A stretch of 64,000 nt of DNA from Scatomorpha stercorigallinarum (GCA_944387865.1 CALXGN010000013.1:1-64000), one strand, 5' to 3'. Counted from the first letter of the stretch, positions 17,109 to 25,732 are shown. A program made the numbers and translations. The notes: a model not told the origin generated them from the letters alone.

Positions 17109-18179
17109 TCAGAGCTTGAGGTCGCCCTCTTTTATCCAGCCTATCCGGCGGCACAGCAGCCCCAGCGCCCAGCAGATAACGGCGGGCAGCACGAAGCACA
17201 CGAGCGCCAGGCCCAGGTAGTCGAACCACGTGGGGTCGATGGCCGCGGCGCCCTTGGCGACGGCGGCCTCCGTGGGGTTGAGCCAGCCCGTCCAGACGCC
17301 GATGGGCCCGCAGAGGCCGCAGGTGCCCATGCCGGCGTTGATGGCGTCCCCGTTCATCTCCATTTTGAACACGCAGGTGGCGATGGGGCCGGTGATCATG
17401 CTGGTGACGATGGCGGGTATCCATATCTTGGGATTGCGGACGATGTTGCCCATTTGCAGCATACTGGTGCCCAGGCCCTGGCTGACCAGCCCGCCCCAGC
17501 GGTTCTCGCGGAAGCTCATGACGGCGAAGCCCACCATGTTCGCGCAGCAGCCGGCCACCGCCGCGCCGCCCGCCAGCCCCGTGAGGCCGAGGACGGAGCA
17601 GATGGCCGCCGAAGATATCGGCAGCGTGAGGGCGATGCCCACGATTGCGGAGACGGCGATGCCCATCCAGAAGGGCTGCAGCTTGGTGGCCTCGGTGATG
17701 AGCGTGCCCACATAGTTCGCGCCCGTGCCGATGGGCGGCGCGATGACGGCGGAGAGCGCCACGCCCACGAAGATGGTCACCAGCGGCGTCACGAGCACGT
17801 CTATTGGCGTCTCCTTGCTGACGGCCTTGCCTATCTCCGCCGCCACGATGGCCACCACCAGCACGGCCAGAGGCCCGCCGGCGCCGCCCAGCGCGTTCGA
17901 GGCCCAGCCCACGGCGGTGAGCGAAAACAGCACCAGCGGCGGGCACTTGAGCGCCCAGCCGATGGCTATCGCCATCGCCGGCCCGCTCATCGCGCTCGCA
18001 TACCCGCCCACGGTCGTGAATATCTCCACGCCCGTCTGCGAGCCCAGCGTGTTGAGTATGGTGCCTATCAGCAGCGAGCAGAAAAGGCCCTGCGCCATTG
18101 CCCCCAGCGCGTCGATGCCGTAGCGCCTGAGCGATATCTCGATGTCCTTGCGCTTGAGGAATGCCTTCAGAGCGTCCAT
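17109..18179 (-). CDS. PTS_EIIC_2 (PfoR-like) membrane protein, candidate niacin-linked transporter
   Basis: A 356-residue protein with about nine hydrophobic helices, Gly/Ala-rich, with motifs GIDALGAMAQGLFCSLLIGTI, GPAMAIAIGWALK, PIGTGANYVGTLI and CGLCGPIGVWTGW. This matches the PTS_EIIC_2 family (PfoR-like). There is no EIIA or EIIB gene nearby and no phosphorylation motif, so sugar PTS function is doubtful. Its promoter overlaps a perfect 34-base-arm dyad that resembles the pncB operator, and it lies three genes downstream of pncB-niaR. I infer control by NiaR and a possible role in niacin or related uptake. The ribosome site is weak. Confidence 0.8.
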   Translation of the reverse strand: MDALKAFLKRKDIEISLRRYGIDALGAMAQGLFCSLLIGTILNTLGSQTGVEIFTTVGGYASAMSGPAMAIAIGWALKCPPLVLFSLTAVGWASNALGGAGGPLAVLVVAIVAAEIGKAVSKETPIDVLVTPLVTIFVGVALSAVIAPPIGTGANYVGTLITEATKLQPFWMGIAVSAIVGIALTLPISSAAICSVLGLTGLAGGAAVAGCCANMVGFAVMSFRENRWGGLVSQGLGTSMLQMGNIVRNPKIWIPAIVTSMITGPIATCVFKMEMNGDAINAGMGTCGLCGPIGVWTGWLNPTEAAVAKGAAAIDPTWFDYLGLALVCFVLPAVICWALGLLCRRIGWIKEGDLKL

Positions 18180-18201
18180 AAAAATACACCGTCCCGGTCA
18201 G

Positions 18202-18265
18202 TTTGCTTTACAGGTGTCAAGACACCTGTAAAGCAAAGTCTACAACCGAAACGGCGTGTTGTCAA
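18202..18265 (-). promoter_or_regulatory. Promoter and NiaR-like operator of the EIIC-like gene
   Basis: On the minus strand TTGACA (18260-18265), 17 bases and TAGACT (18237-18242) form a promoter with a start near 18230. Positions 18202-18237 are a perfect inverted repeat (arms of 17 bases, TTTGCTTTACAGGTGTC, 2-base centre) covering the start site. The core ACAGGTGTCTTGACACCTGT resembles the site at the pncB promoter (20641-20655). Confidence 0.75.
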
Positions 18266-18290
18266 GGGTGGATATTTCGTTGACAAAGCC

Positions 18291-18623
18291 TCAGTGCGTA
18301 TAGTCGAGGAACCAGACGCCTTCGCCCAGGTCCTTCTCGACGAGCTCCTTCATCTTCCGCGCGAAGGGGCAGGGGTAGCCGATGGGCGTGCCCTTCTGGA
18401 TGCAGCTGGCAAAGACGATGGTGTCCGCCCCGCGGCGCACCAGCTCCCGCGCGCGCAGCACGGCCTTTTTGGCCGGGCAGCCGCCGCAGTTGATGAAGCC
18501 GACGATCTCTATGTCCTCTTCTATGCCCGCAAAAGCGCCCTGCCGCTCGCGGATGGCGCGGAAGTCCGCCGTCCCGGGGCAGTAGTCCTCCGTCTGCTGG
18601 CAGCGTATGATGCCGATCTTCAT
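18291..18623 (-). CDS. CGGC-domain protein (possible metal-binding)
   Basis: A 110-residue cytoplasmic protein with the defining motif NCGGCPAKK (near residues 45-53) and further Cys residues in RCQQTEDYC, FASCIQKG and YPCPF. The pattern matches the CGGC domain family, thought to bind metal, function unknown. GGAGGGAG precedes the ATG. It follows niaR by 44 bases on the same strand and so probably belongs to the pncB-niaR transcript, while the EIIC-like gene behind it has its own promoter. Confidence 0.82.
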   Translation of the reverse strand: MKIGIIRCQQTEDYCPGTADFRAIRERQGAFAGIEEDIEIVGFINCGGCPAKKAVLRARELVRRGADTIVFASCIQKGTPIGYPCPFARKMKELVEKDLGEGVWFLDYTH

Positions 18624-18667
18624 TTGCTCCCTCCTCCGGTCAAAAATATGTTATCCGCCGCGGGCGC

Positions 18668-19177
18668 TCACTCCAGCAGTATGCCCGCTTCCCGCAGCGC
18701 GTCCACGCACCGCGCAAAGCTCCCCTCGTCCTGGCAGAGCAGCGTGTGCAGGTGGATGCCGCCCGTGAGGGCGGAGAGCGGCGCGGCCCCCTCTTCCCTC
18801 ACGCGGCGGATGAACTCCGCCACGTCGCGGCGGTCCTTCAGGTGCAGCTCGCCGGTGAGCTGGCCGTAAACGGCGTGCTCGATGACCACGTCCAGCACCG
18901 TGCAGCCGTTGTCCACCATGATGTTCAGCTCGCGCTCCATGCCCTCCGGCCCGTGGACGCAGGCCAGGGTGTGCCTCCGGCCGCGAGCGCCCCCGCCGGC
19001 CACATAGCCGCGCGGCGTGGCGGTTATCTCCATGCCCGAGGCCCGCAGCAGCGCCACGTCGCCCACGATGACCTGGCGGCTGACGCCCAGCCGGGCCGCC
19101 AGCGCGGCAGCGCTCACAGGCGCGCCTGCGCGGGCGAGCTCGGCGGCGATGGCCCGCCTCCTGCCCTCGGCGTCCAT
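18668..19177 (-). CDS. niaR: Niacin-responsive transcriptional repressor NiaR
   Basis: A 169-residue regulator with an N-terminal winged helix (about 1-60; PVSAAALAARLGVSRQVIVGDVALLRASG). The C-terminal 3H domain (about 70-165) has conserved His residues in HTLACVHGPEGM, IEHAVYGQLTGELHLKDR and GGIHLHTL. Family members bind niacin or Ni and repress NAD salvage and niacin uptake genes. Its ATG overlaps the pncB stop by one base (TGATG), so the two are translationally coupled. The likely operators are at 20641-20655 and 18202-18237. In Bacillus the protein is YrxA. Confidence 0.9.
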   Translation of the reverse strand: MDAEGRRRAIAAELARAGAPVSAAALAARLGVSRQVIVGDVALLRASGMEITATPRGYVAGGGARGRRHTLACVHGPEGMERELNIMVDNGCTVLDVVIEHAVYGQLTGELHLKDRRDVAEFIRRVREEGAAPLSALTGGIHLHTLLCQDEGSFARCVDALREAGILLE

Positions 19178-20625
19178 CAGCTGCGCGCGTTCAGCAGGGC
19201 GTTCTTGATGCCCAGCAGCTCGTCGGAGAGGTCTACGTAGTAGTTGTGCGGATAGTCGAATCTCCGCACCTCCGGCCACAGGGTGGCGACCTCTTTCTTG
19301 CAGTAGGCCTGTATCTCCGGCAGCGTGGGCATGTCATACACCAGCTCGCCGCCCCTGAAGATGGGCACCTGCAGCTCGCGCGCGGTGAAGTTGGTCATCG
19401 TCTTCTGCTTCCAGGTGGCCTCCGGGTCGCGGATCACCAGCGGGCGCGTGTCGTCCACGCTCTCGCTGTGCAGGCAGATGTAATCGGCCTCCGCCATGCC
19501 GCTGTCGAGGCCGTAGAAGCGGTAGACCTTCTTGAAATGCGGGTTGGTTATCTTGCCAACGTTCTCGCTGATCTTTATGCGCGGGACGATGGCGCCGTCC
19601 GCCTCCTCCACGGCGGCGAGCTTATACACGCCGTCGAACACCGGCGAAGAGCGGGAGGTTATCAGCCGCTCGCCCACGCCGAAGGAGTCGATGCAGGCCC
19701 CCTGGCGCAGCAGCTCGCTGATGAGCCGCTCGTCAAGGGCGTTGGAACAGGTGATCTTGCAGTCAGTCCAGCCGGCGTCGTCCAGCATCCGGCGCGCCCT
19801 GCGCGTCAGATAGGCGAGGTCGCCGGAGTCGAGGCGGATGCCGCATTTGGTGATGCCCAGCGGCCTGAGCACCTCATTGAAGGCGCGGATGGCGTCCGGC
19901 ACGCCGCTGCGCAATGTGTCGTAGGTGTCCACCAGCAGCGTGGCGTTGTTCGGATAGAGCCGGCAATAGGCGCGGAAGGCGTCCAGCTGGCTGGGGAACA
20001 TCTGCACCCAGGAGTGGGCGATGGTGCCCGCGGCGGGCACGCCGTAGAGCTGGTCGGCCAGCACACAGGCCGTCCCCGCGCAGCCGCCGATATAGGCCGC
20101 GCGCGCGCCGAGCACGGCGGCGTCCGCGCCCTGGGCGCGGCGGGAGCCGAACTCCAGCACGGCCCGCCCCTCCGCCGCGCGCACGATGCGGTTGGCCTTG
20201 GTGGCGATCAGGCTCTGGTGGTTGATCTGCATGAGCATGAACGTCTCCAGCAGCTGGGCCTCGATGGCCGGGGCGCGCACGGTGACGAGCGGCTCGCGCG
20301 GGAAAACGGGCGTGCCCTCCGGCACGGCCCAGATGTCGCCCGTGAAGCGGAAATGGCGCAGGTAGTCGAGGAACCCCTCCGAGAATATCCCCCGCGAGCG
20401 CAGATATTCAATGTCCCCTTCCTCAAAATGCAGGTCCTGGATGTACTTAATCACCTGCTCGAGCCCGGCGGCGACGGCGAAGCCGCCGTTGTCCGGCACG
20501 CTGCGGAAAAAGAGGTCAAAATACGTTATTTTATCCTTGAGCCCCGTCTCGAAATAGCCGTTGCCCATCGTCAGTTCGTAAAAATCGCAGAGTGTCGTGT
20601 AGTTCAGCGCGCCCGTATTGTCCAT
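19177..20625 (-). CDS. pncB: Nicotinate phosphoribosyltransferase
   Basis: A 482-residue enzyme making nicotinate mononucleotide from nicotinic acid and PRPP, the first step of NAD salvage. Typical segments are ALNYTTLCDFYELTMGNGYF at the start, the catalytic-region EFGSRRAQG, GTIAHSWVQ with the conserved His, LLVDTYDT and IRLDSGDLAYL. GGGAGG lies 8 bases upstream of the ATG. The promoter at 20658-20686 and the operator-like dyad that follows it put it under probable NiaR control. Confidence 0.94.
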   Translation of the reverse strand: MDNTGALNYTTLCDFYELTMGNGYFETGLKDKITYFDLFFRSVPDNGGFAVAAGLEQVIKYIQDLHFEEGDIEYLRSRGIFSEGFLDYLRHFRFTGDIWAVPEGTPVFPREPLVTVRAPAIEAQLLETFMLMQINHQSLIATKANRIVRAAEGRAVLEFGSRRAQGADAAVLGARAAYIGGCAGTACVLADQLYGVPAAGTIAHSWVQMFPSQLDAFRAYCRLYPNNATLLVDTYDTLRSGVPDAIRAFNEVLRPLGITKCGIRLDSGDLAYLTRRARRMLDDAGWTDCKITCSNALDERLISELLRQGACIDSFGVGERLITSRSSPVFDGVYKLAAVEEADGAIVPRIKISENVGKITNPHFKKVYRFYGLDSGMAEADYICLHSESVDDTRPLVIRDPEATWKQKTMTNFTARELQVPIFRGGELVYDMPTLPEIQAYCKKEVATLWPEVRRFDYPHNYYVDLSDELLGIKNALLNARS

Positions 20626-20640
20626 ATGGCTGGCCTCCCA

Positions 20641-20686
20641 AGGTGTCTTTACACCGCATTATAGTCTCACCGGCGGCATTTGTAAA
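20641..20686 (-). promoter_or_regulatory. Promoter and NiaR-like operator of pncB-niaR
   Basis: On the minus strand TTTACA (20681-20686), 17 bases and TATAAT (20658-20663). The dyad GGTGT-N4-ACACC at 20642-20655 begins at the expected transcription start (about 20651), the same geometry as at the EIIC-like gene. On the plus strand AGGTGTCTTTACACC differs from the 18202-18237 core by one base in 15. Confidence 0.8.
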
Positions 20687-20705
20687 GTGCCGCCGGCGGC
20701 CGCAT

Positions 20706-21908
20706 TCAGCCGATTATGCCGTGCTCCAGCTTCAGGTCCAGCACGCGCAGCACGCTCTCGTCGATGCGCTGCTCGGTGAGCCGGCCCATTTCCACCGCCT
20801 CAGTGATGGCTTTCACGGCGCCGGGGATGTCGTCCACGCCCAGCAGCAGGTCCACTCCGGCCTCCAGCGCCATCAGGCAGCGCTCGCCCATGTCGTACTG
20901 GGTGAGCGCACCCATCTCCAGCCCGTCAGTGATGACCACGCCGTCCCAGCCCAGCTGCTCGCGCAGCAGGCCGGTCACGACCGCTTCGGAGAGGCTGGCG
21001 GGGTGGTCGGGGTCGATGGCCGTCATCGTGATGTGGCCCACCATCACCATGTCCGCGCCGGCCTCCATGCCGGCGATGAAGGGCTTGAGCTCGCCCTCCA
21101 TCAGCTCGTCCACGCTCTTGTCCACCACGGCCGCACCGCTGTGCGTGTCGGTGTCCGTGTCGCCGTGGCCGGGGAAGTGCTTCAGGCAGTTTATCACGCC
21201 CGCGTCGTGGAAGCCCTGCACGGCGCTGGGCACGAGCTCCGCCGCCTGGTCAAAATCGTCGCTGTACGCCCGGTCGCCGATGACGGTGTTCTCCGGGTTG
21301 GTCCAGACGTCCGCCACGGGCGCGTAGTCGGTGTTGAAGCCGTAGGCGGCCATGTCGCTGCCGATAGTGTAGGCGTTTTCATAGGCCGTCTCCGTACCCA
21401 TGTCCTTGTAATCGTACATGGGACCGATCTGCGTGGTGCCCAGCGTGCGCATCAGCCGCGCCACGCGCCCGCCCTCCTCGTCGGCGGAGATGATGAGCCC
21501 CAGTTTGGAGTAGCTCTGCGCGTTGGCGATCATGCTCATCGTCTGCTCGCCGTCCACCAGGTTCTGCGCGGAGTAGATAAATCCGCCCACGGGCCACTGT
21601 TCCAGCGCCTCGCGCGTGGCCTCCCCCGCCACGGTGACGGGCGAAACGCCCATCAGCGCCTCCGGCCGCACGACCATCAGCTGGCATATCTTCTCCGTCA
21701 GCGTCATGTCAGCCAGTATCTCCTGCGCCGGGTCGGGCGTGGGAGTGGGTTCCGGCGTGGGCGTAGGCGTTGGCGTGGGCCCCGGCGTGCTCGTCGAGGC
21801 CGGGTGCGAGGGCGCTATCGTCACCAGGGCCGGCGCGTCGCCGGACGCGCCGCAGGCCGTCAGCAGCAGCATGAGCAAAAGCAGCGTTATCGACCATACT
21901 TTTTTCAT
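20706..21908 (-). CDS. Glycoside hydrolase family 3 lipoprotein (NagZ-like beta-N-acetylhexosaminidase)
   Basis: A 400-residue lipoprotein: signal peptide with lipobox LTAC (Cys19) and a Thr/Pro repeat linker (about 38-60). A single GH3 catalytic domain follows (about 62-400). ISADEEGGRV, the NagZ motif KHFPGHGDTDTDTH (acid-base His/Asp) and ITDGLEMGAL with the nucleophile Asp are present. It should remove N-acetylglucosamine from muropeptides or chitin-like sugars outside the membrane. The reading frame is open far upstream, but the lipoprotein start at 21908 is the only sensible one. It is divergent from the CobW-type gene at 21990. Confidence 0.9.
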   Translation of the reverse strand: MKKVWSITLLLLMLLLTACGASGDAPALVTIAPSHPASTSTPGPTPTPTPTPEPTPTPDPAQEILADMTLTEKICQLMVVRPEALMGVSPVTVAGEATREALEQWPVGGFIYSAQNLVDGEQTMSMIANAQSYSKLGLIISADEEGGRVARLMRTLGTTQIGPMYDYKDMGTETAYENAYTIGSDMAAYGFNTDYAPVADVWTNPENTVIGDRAYSDDFDQAAELVPSAVQGFHDAGVINCLKHFPGHGDTDTDTHSGAAVVDKSVDELMEGELKPFIAGMEAGADMVMVGHITMTAIDPDHPASLSEAVVTGLLREQLGWDGVVITDGLEMGALTQYDMGERCLMALEAGVDLLLGVDDIPGAVKAITEAVEMGRLTEQRIDESVLRVLDLKLEHGIIG

Positions 21909-21989
21909 TTTCTGTTGACCCTTTCGGTAGTTAGTGGTAATATACAGTAGCATTATAACCGCAAATCTCTGAACAAGGAAGCGTTTTTT

Positions 21990-23078
21990 ATGACCAGGAT
22001 CGACATTTTTTCCGGTTTTCTGGGCGCTGGCAAGACCACGCTCATCAAGAAGCTCATCGCCGAGGCCTATCAGGGCGAAAAACTCGTGCTCATTGAGAAC
22101 GAGTTCGGCGAGATCGCCGTTGACGGCGGCTTTTTGAAGGACGCCGGCATCGAGATACGCGAGATGAGCTCCGGCTGCATCTGCTGCAGCCTCGTGGGCG
22201 ACTTCGCCGAGGCCCTTGAAAAGGTCAAGGCCGAATACAACCCGGACCGCGTGCTCATCGAGCCCAGCGGCGTCGGCAAGCTCAGCGACGTCATCCGCGC
22301 CGTGCAGGACCTGGGCGACGCCGAGCTCGTCCCCGGCAGCTTCACCACCGTGGTGGACGCCACGCGCGCGAGGATGTACATGAAGAACTTCGGCGAGTTC
22401 TGGTGCAACCAGGTGGAAAACGCCGGCACCATCGTCCTCAGCCGCACCAAGGGCATGAGCGAGAGCAAGCTGGAGCAGTGCGTCGCAATGCTCCGCGAGC
22501 ACAACCCCACCGCCGTCATAGTCACCACCCCCTGGGACGAGCTGGACGGCAAGGTGCTGCGCCAGGCCATGGAGCGCGAGGACACGCTCAGGAGCGAGCT
22601 CGAGCGCCTGGCCGCCGAGGCGGAGGACGAGGACGAGTGCTGCTGCGGCCACGACCACGAGCACCACCATCACGATCATGAGCATGAGCATGAGCATGAC
22701 CACGAGCACGAGCACCACCATGAGCATGGTGAGAGCTGCTCCTGCGGCCACGACCACGAGCACGAGCATCACCACCATCACCACCACGGCCACGACGCCG
22801 ACGAGGTGTTCACCAGTTGGGGCGCGGAGACCGCGCGCAAGTACACCGAGGAGGAGATCGCCTCCGCCCTCGCCGAGCTCGACAGCCTGCGCCTCGGCCA
22901 GGCCGTGCGCGCCAAGGGCTATGTGGACGCCGCGGACGGCGCGGGCTGGATCTATTTCGACTACGTCCCCGGCGAGCGGGAGATCCGCCGCGGCGCGGCT
23001 TCCGTCACCGGCCGCCTGTGCGTGATCGGCGCGAACCTGGACGAGGACGGTCTGAAGGAGCTGTTCCAGCTTGGCTGA
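21990..23078 (+). CDS. CobW/G3E-family GTPase with His-rich metal-binding stretch
   Basis: A 362-residue putative metallochaperone. Walker A is GFLGAGKTT (9-17), ENEFGEIAVD is switch I, and the metal motif is CICC inside SGCICCSL (63-66). A stretch of about 50 residues (217-268), almost all His, Asp, Glu and Cys, includes CCC and CSC and surely binds Zn or Ni. The C-terminal CobW domain follows (about 270-362). Such proteins insert Zn, Ni or Co into targets at the cost of GTP. It overlaps the next gene by eight bases. Confidence 0.88.
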   Translation: MTRIDIFSGFLGAGKTTLIKKLIAEAYQGEKLVLIENEFGEIAVDGGFLKDAGIEIREMSSGCICCSLVGDFAEALEKVKAEYNPDRVLIEPSGVGKLSDVIRAVQDLGDAELVPGSFTTVVDATRARMYMKNFGEFWCNQVENAGTIVLSRTKGMSESKLEQCVAMLREHNPTAVIVTTPWDELDGKVLRQAMEREDTLRSELERLAAEAEDEDECCCGHDHEHHHHDHEHEHEHDHEHEHHHEHGESCSCGHDHEHEHHHHHHHGHDADEVFTSWGAETARKYTEEEIASALAELDSLRLGQAVRAKGYVDAADGAGWIYFDYVPGEREIRRGAASVTGRLCVIGANLDEDGLKELFQLG

Positions 23079-24024
23079 ATCAAGGCAGATACCCGTTTAT
23101 CTCTTCACCGGCTTCCTCGAGGCCGGGAAGACGAAGTTCATACAGGAAACCCTCGAGGACAAGCGCTTCAACAACGGCGAGCGGACGCTGCTGCTCGTCT
23201 GCGAGGAGGGCATCGAGGAATACGAGCCCGAGGAGTTCTCCGCGCCGAACGTCAAGCTCAAGGCCGTGGAGAACGAAAGCGACCTTACGGGCGAAAACCT
23301 CATCGCCTGGCGCCGCGCGGCGGATGCCGAGCGTGTGCTCGTCGAATACAACGGCATGTGGATGCTGGACACGCTCTACGGTGCCCTGCCGGAGGGCTGG
23401 CTCGTGGCCCAGGAGTTCATGTTCGCGGACGCCGGCACCTTCCTCTCCTACAACGCCAACATGCGCCAGCTCTGCTACGACAAGCTCAAGAGCGCGGAGC
23501 TGGTGGTGTTCAACCGCTTCCGGGCGGACATGGACAAGATGGAGTTCCACAAGGTCGTGCGCGGGGCCTCCCGCCGGGCGGACATAGCCTATGAGGCGCC
23601 GGACGGCAGCGTGGCCTACGACGACATCGAGGACCCCCTGCCCTTCGACCTGGACGCGCCCGTCGTGGAGATCGCGGACAGCGACTACGCCCTCTGGTAC
23701 CGCGACATGAGCGAGGAACCGAAGAAATACTCCGGCAAGACCGTCCGCTTCAAGGGCCGCTGCATACGCCGAAAGGGCGTCCCGGCCAACAGCTTCATCA
23801 TCGGGCGGCACATCATGACCTGCTGCGAGGCGGACATCGCCTTTTCCGCCCTCATCTGCAACCTTGACGGCCAGCCGATGCCGGAAAACGACGAGTGGGT
23901 CGTTTTGACGGCGAAGATGGACTACAAGTTCCACCGCTCCTACGGCCGCCGCGGCCCTGTGCTGACGGCGGTGAGCATAGAGCGCACCGAGCCGCCCGCC
24001 CAGCAGGTGGCCACGTTCTACTGA
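23071..24024 (+). CDS. CobW-like GTPase fused to a YcgQ/DUF1980-type C-terminal domain
   Basis: A 317-residue protein. The N-terminal G3E-like domain has Walker A TGFLEAGKT (13-21) and VEYNGMWML in the Walker B position, but the CxCC motif of its neighbour is missing. From about residue 205 comes a domain like the C-terminus of YcgQ/TIGR03943 proteins: KTVRFKGRCI, NSFIIGRHIMTCCEADIAF and DEWVVLTAKM. In Bacillus YcgQ-YcgR belong to the zinc-starvation response. With the overlapping upstream gene this forms a likely metal-allocation pair. Confidence 0.8.
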   Translation: MAESRQIPVYLFTGFLEAGKTKFIQETLEDKRFNNGERTLLLVCEEGIEEYEPEEFSAPNVKLKAVENESDLTGENLIAWRRAADAERVLVEYNGMWMLDTLYGALPEGWLVAQEFMFADAGTFLSYNANMRQLCYDKLKSAELVVFNRFRADMDKMEFHKVVRGASRRADIAYEAPDGSVAYDDIEDPLPFDLDAPVVEIADSDYALWYRDMSEEPKKYSGKTVRFKGRCIRRKGVPANSFIIGRHIMTCCEADIAFSALICNLDGQPMPENDEWVVLTAKMDYKFHRSYGRRGPVLTAVSIERTEPPAQQVATFY

Positions 24025-24029
24025 TACCG

Positions 24030-24062
24030 CCGCCCCGGGAGCGCTCCCGGGGCGGTTTTTCG
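24030..24062 (+). terminator. Terminator of the CobW pair
   Basis: CCGCCCCGGGAG / CTCCCGGGGCGG hairpin followed by TTTTT, six bases after the stop codon. Confidence 0.88.
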
Positions 24063-24127
24063 TCCCGCCCTTGCCGTCGCGCGCGGGATATGTTATGCTT
24101 GTGGCAGCACATGACGGGAGGTCACCC

Positions 24128-25732
24128 ATGATAACAGTTGAAAACCTCAGCCTGCAATACGGCGGGCAGGTGCTCTTCACGCAGGCAGACCTGCAGTTCA
24201 CCGCCGGGAACTGCTACGGCATCATCGGCGCGAACGGCGCCGGGAAGAGCACCTTCCTGAAAATACTCTCCGGCGAGGTCGAGCCCACGGGCGGGCACGT
24301 CCATATCGACCCGAAGGCCCGCATGAGCGTCCTGAAGCAGAATCAGAGCATGTACGACGAGTACACGGTCATGGACACGGTCATCATGGGCAACAAGCGC
24401 CTTTACGACATCGGCAAGGAGAAGGACGCCATCTATGAAAAGCCGGACTTCTCCGACGAGGACGGCATCCGCGCCAGCGAGCTCGAGGAGGAGTTCGCTG
24501 AAATGGGCGGCTGGGAGGCCGAGAGCGACGCCGGGCGCATACTCAACGGCCTCGGTGTGGACACGGAGTTCCACTACACCCTGATGAGTGATCTTGACGG
24601 CAGGCTCAAGGTCAAGGTCCTGCTCGCGCAGGCGCTCTTCGGCAAGCCGGACATCGTGCTCCTCGATGAGCCGACGAACAACCTCGACCTTGCGAGCGTG
24701 GTCTGGCTGGAGGACTTCCTGATGGACTACGAGGGCACGGTGCTGGTGGTCAGCCACGACCGCTACTTCCTCAACAACGTCTGCACGCACATCGTCGATA
24801 TCGACTACGGCAAGATAAAGATGTACGTCGGCAACTACGACTTCTGGTACGAGTCCAGCCAGCTCATCCAGAAGCTGATAAAGGACCAGAACAAGAAGGC
24901 GCAGCAGAAGATAGAGGAACTGCAGAGCTTCATCCGCCGCTTCGCCGCCAACCGCTCCAAGTCCCGCCAGGCGACGAGCCGGCGCAAGCTGCTCGACAAA
25001 ATAAGCATCGAGGAGATGCCCGCCTCCTCCCGCCGCTACCCCTGGGTCGGCTTCAAGGCCGAGCGTGAGCCGGGCAAGGACCGGCTGTTCGTCACCGGCC
25101 TCAGCAAGAGCGTGGACGGCGTGCCCGTGCTGAAGGACGTCAGCTTCATCATGGGCCGGGAGGACAAGATAGCCCTCATCTCCCGCAACGAGCAGGCCGT
25201 CACGCTGCTCTTCAAGCTGCTCATGGGCGAAGAGGAGCCCGATTCCGGGACTATCAAATGGGGCGTCTCCACCACGCAGGGCTATATGCCGCGCGACAAC
25301 GGCGCGTATTTCGACGGCTGCGAGCTCTCCATCATGGACTGGATGCGCCAGTTCTCCGCCGACAAGCGCGAGAGCTACCTGCGCACCTTCCTTGGCAGGA
25401 TGCTCTTCTCCGGCGACGAGGTGTACAAGCCGGTCAACGTCCTCTCCGGCGGCGAGCGCGTCCGCTGTATGATATCGAAGCTGATGCTGTCCGGCGCCAG
25501 CGTGCTGCTGCTCGACCAGCCTACCAACCACCTCGACCTGGAGAGCATCGCCGCGCTGAACAACGGCCTTGCCGCCTTCCCGTACAACATCATTTTCTCC
25601 TGCCACGACCACCAGCTTACGCAGACCGTGGCCAACCGCATCATCGAGATCAATGCCGACGGCTCCATCACCGACCGCATGTGTACCTACGACGAATACG
25701 TCCACCTGAACGAGCTGGAAGCGCAGCCGTGA
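24128..25732 (+). CDS. ABC-F family ATPase (YkpA/YbiT-like)
   Basis: A 534-residue soluble protein with two ABC domains joined by a charged linker (about 255-300) and no membrane segment. Such ABC-F proteins act on the ribosome. NBD1 has Walker A GANGAGKST (36-44) and LLDEPTNNLD, but its signature is degenerate (SDLDGRLKVK instead of LSGGE). NBD2 lacks a normal Walker A (ALISRNEQAVTLLFK) but has LSGGERVR and LLDQPTNHLD. The weak second Walker A is common in the YkpA branch. GGGAGG precedes the ATG at 24128. A terminator follows. Confidence 0.88.
   Translation: MITVENLSLQYGGQVLFTQADLQFTAGNCYGIIGANGAGKSTFLKILSGEVEPTGGHVHIDPKARMSVLKQNQSMYDEYTVMDTVIMGNKRLYDIGKEKDAIYEKPDFSDEDGIRASELEEEFAEMGGWEAESDAGRILNGLGVDTEFHYTLMSDLDGRLKVKVLLAQALFGKPDIVLLDEPTNNLDLASVVWLEDFLMDYEGTVLVVSHDRYFLNNVCTHIVDIDYGKIKMYVGNYDFWYESSQLIQKLIKDQNKKAQQKIEELQSFIRRFAANRSKSRQATSRRKLLDKISIEEMPASSRRYPWVGFKAEREPGKDRLFVTGLSKSVDGVPVLKDVSFIMGREDKIALISRNEQAVTLLFKLLMGEEEPDSGTIKWGVSTTQGYMPRDNGAYFDGCELSIMDWMRQFSADKRESYLRTFLGRMLFSGDEVYKPVNVLSGGERVRCMISKLMLSGASVLLLDQPTNHLDLESIAALNNGLAAFPYNIIFSCHDHQLTQTVANRIIEINADGSITDRMCTYDEYVHLNELEAQP

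Noticed and set aside
17109..18179. Functional sugar PTS
   Set aside because: No EIIA, EIIB, HPr-interacting or sugar genes are nearby, and the protein lacks a phosphorylation site; the operator evidence points to NAD metabolism instead.
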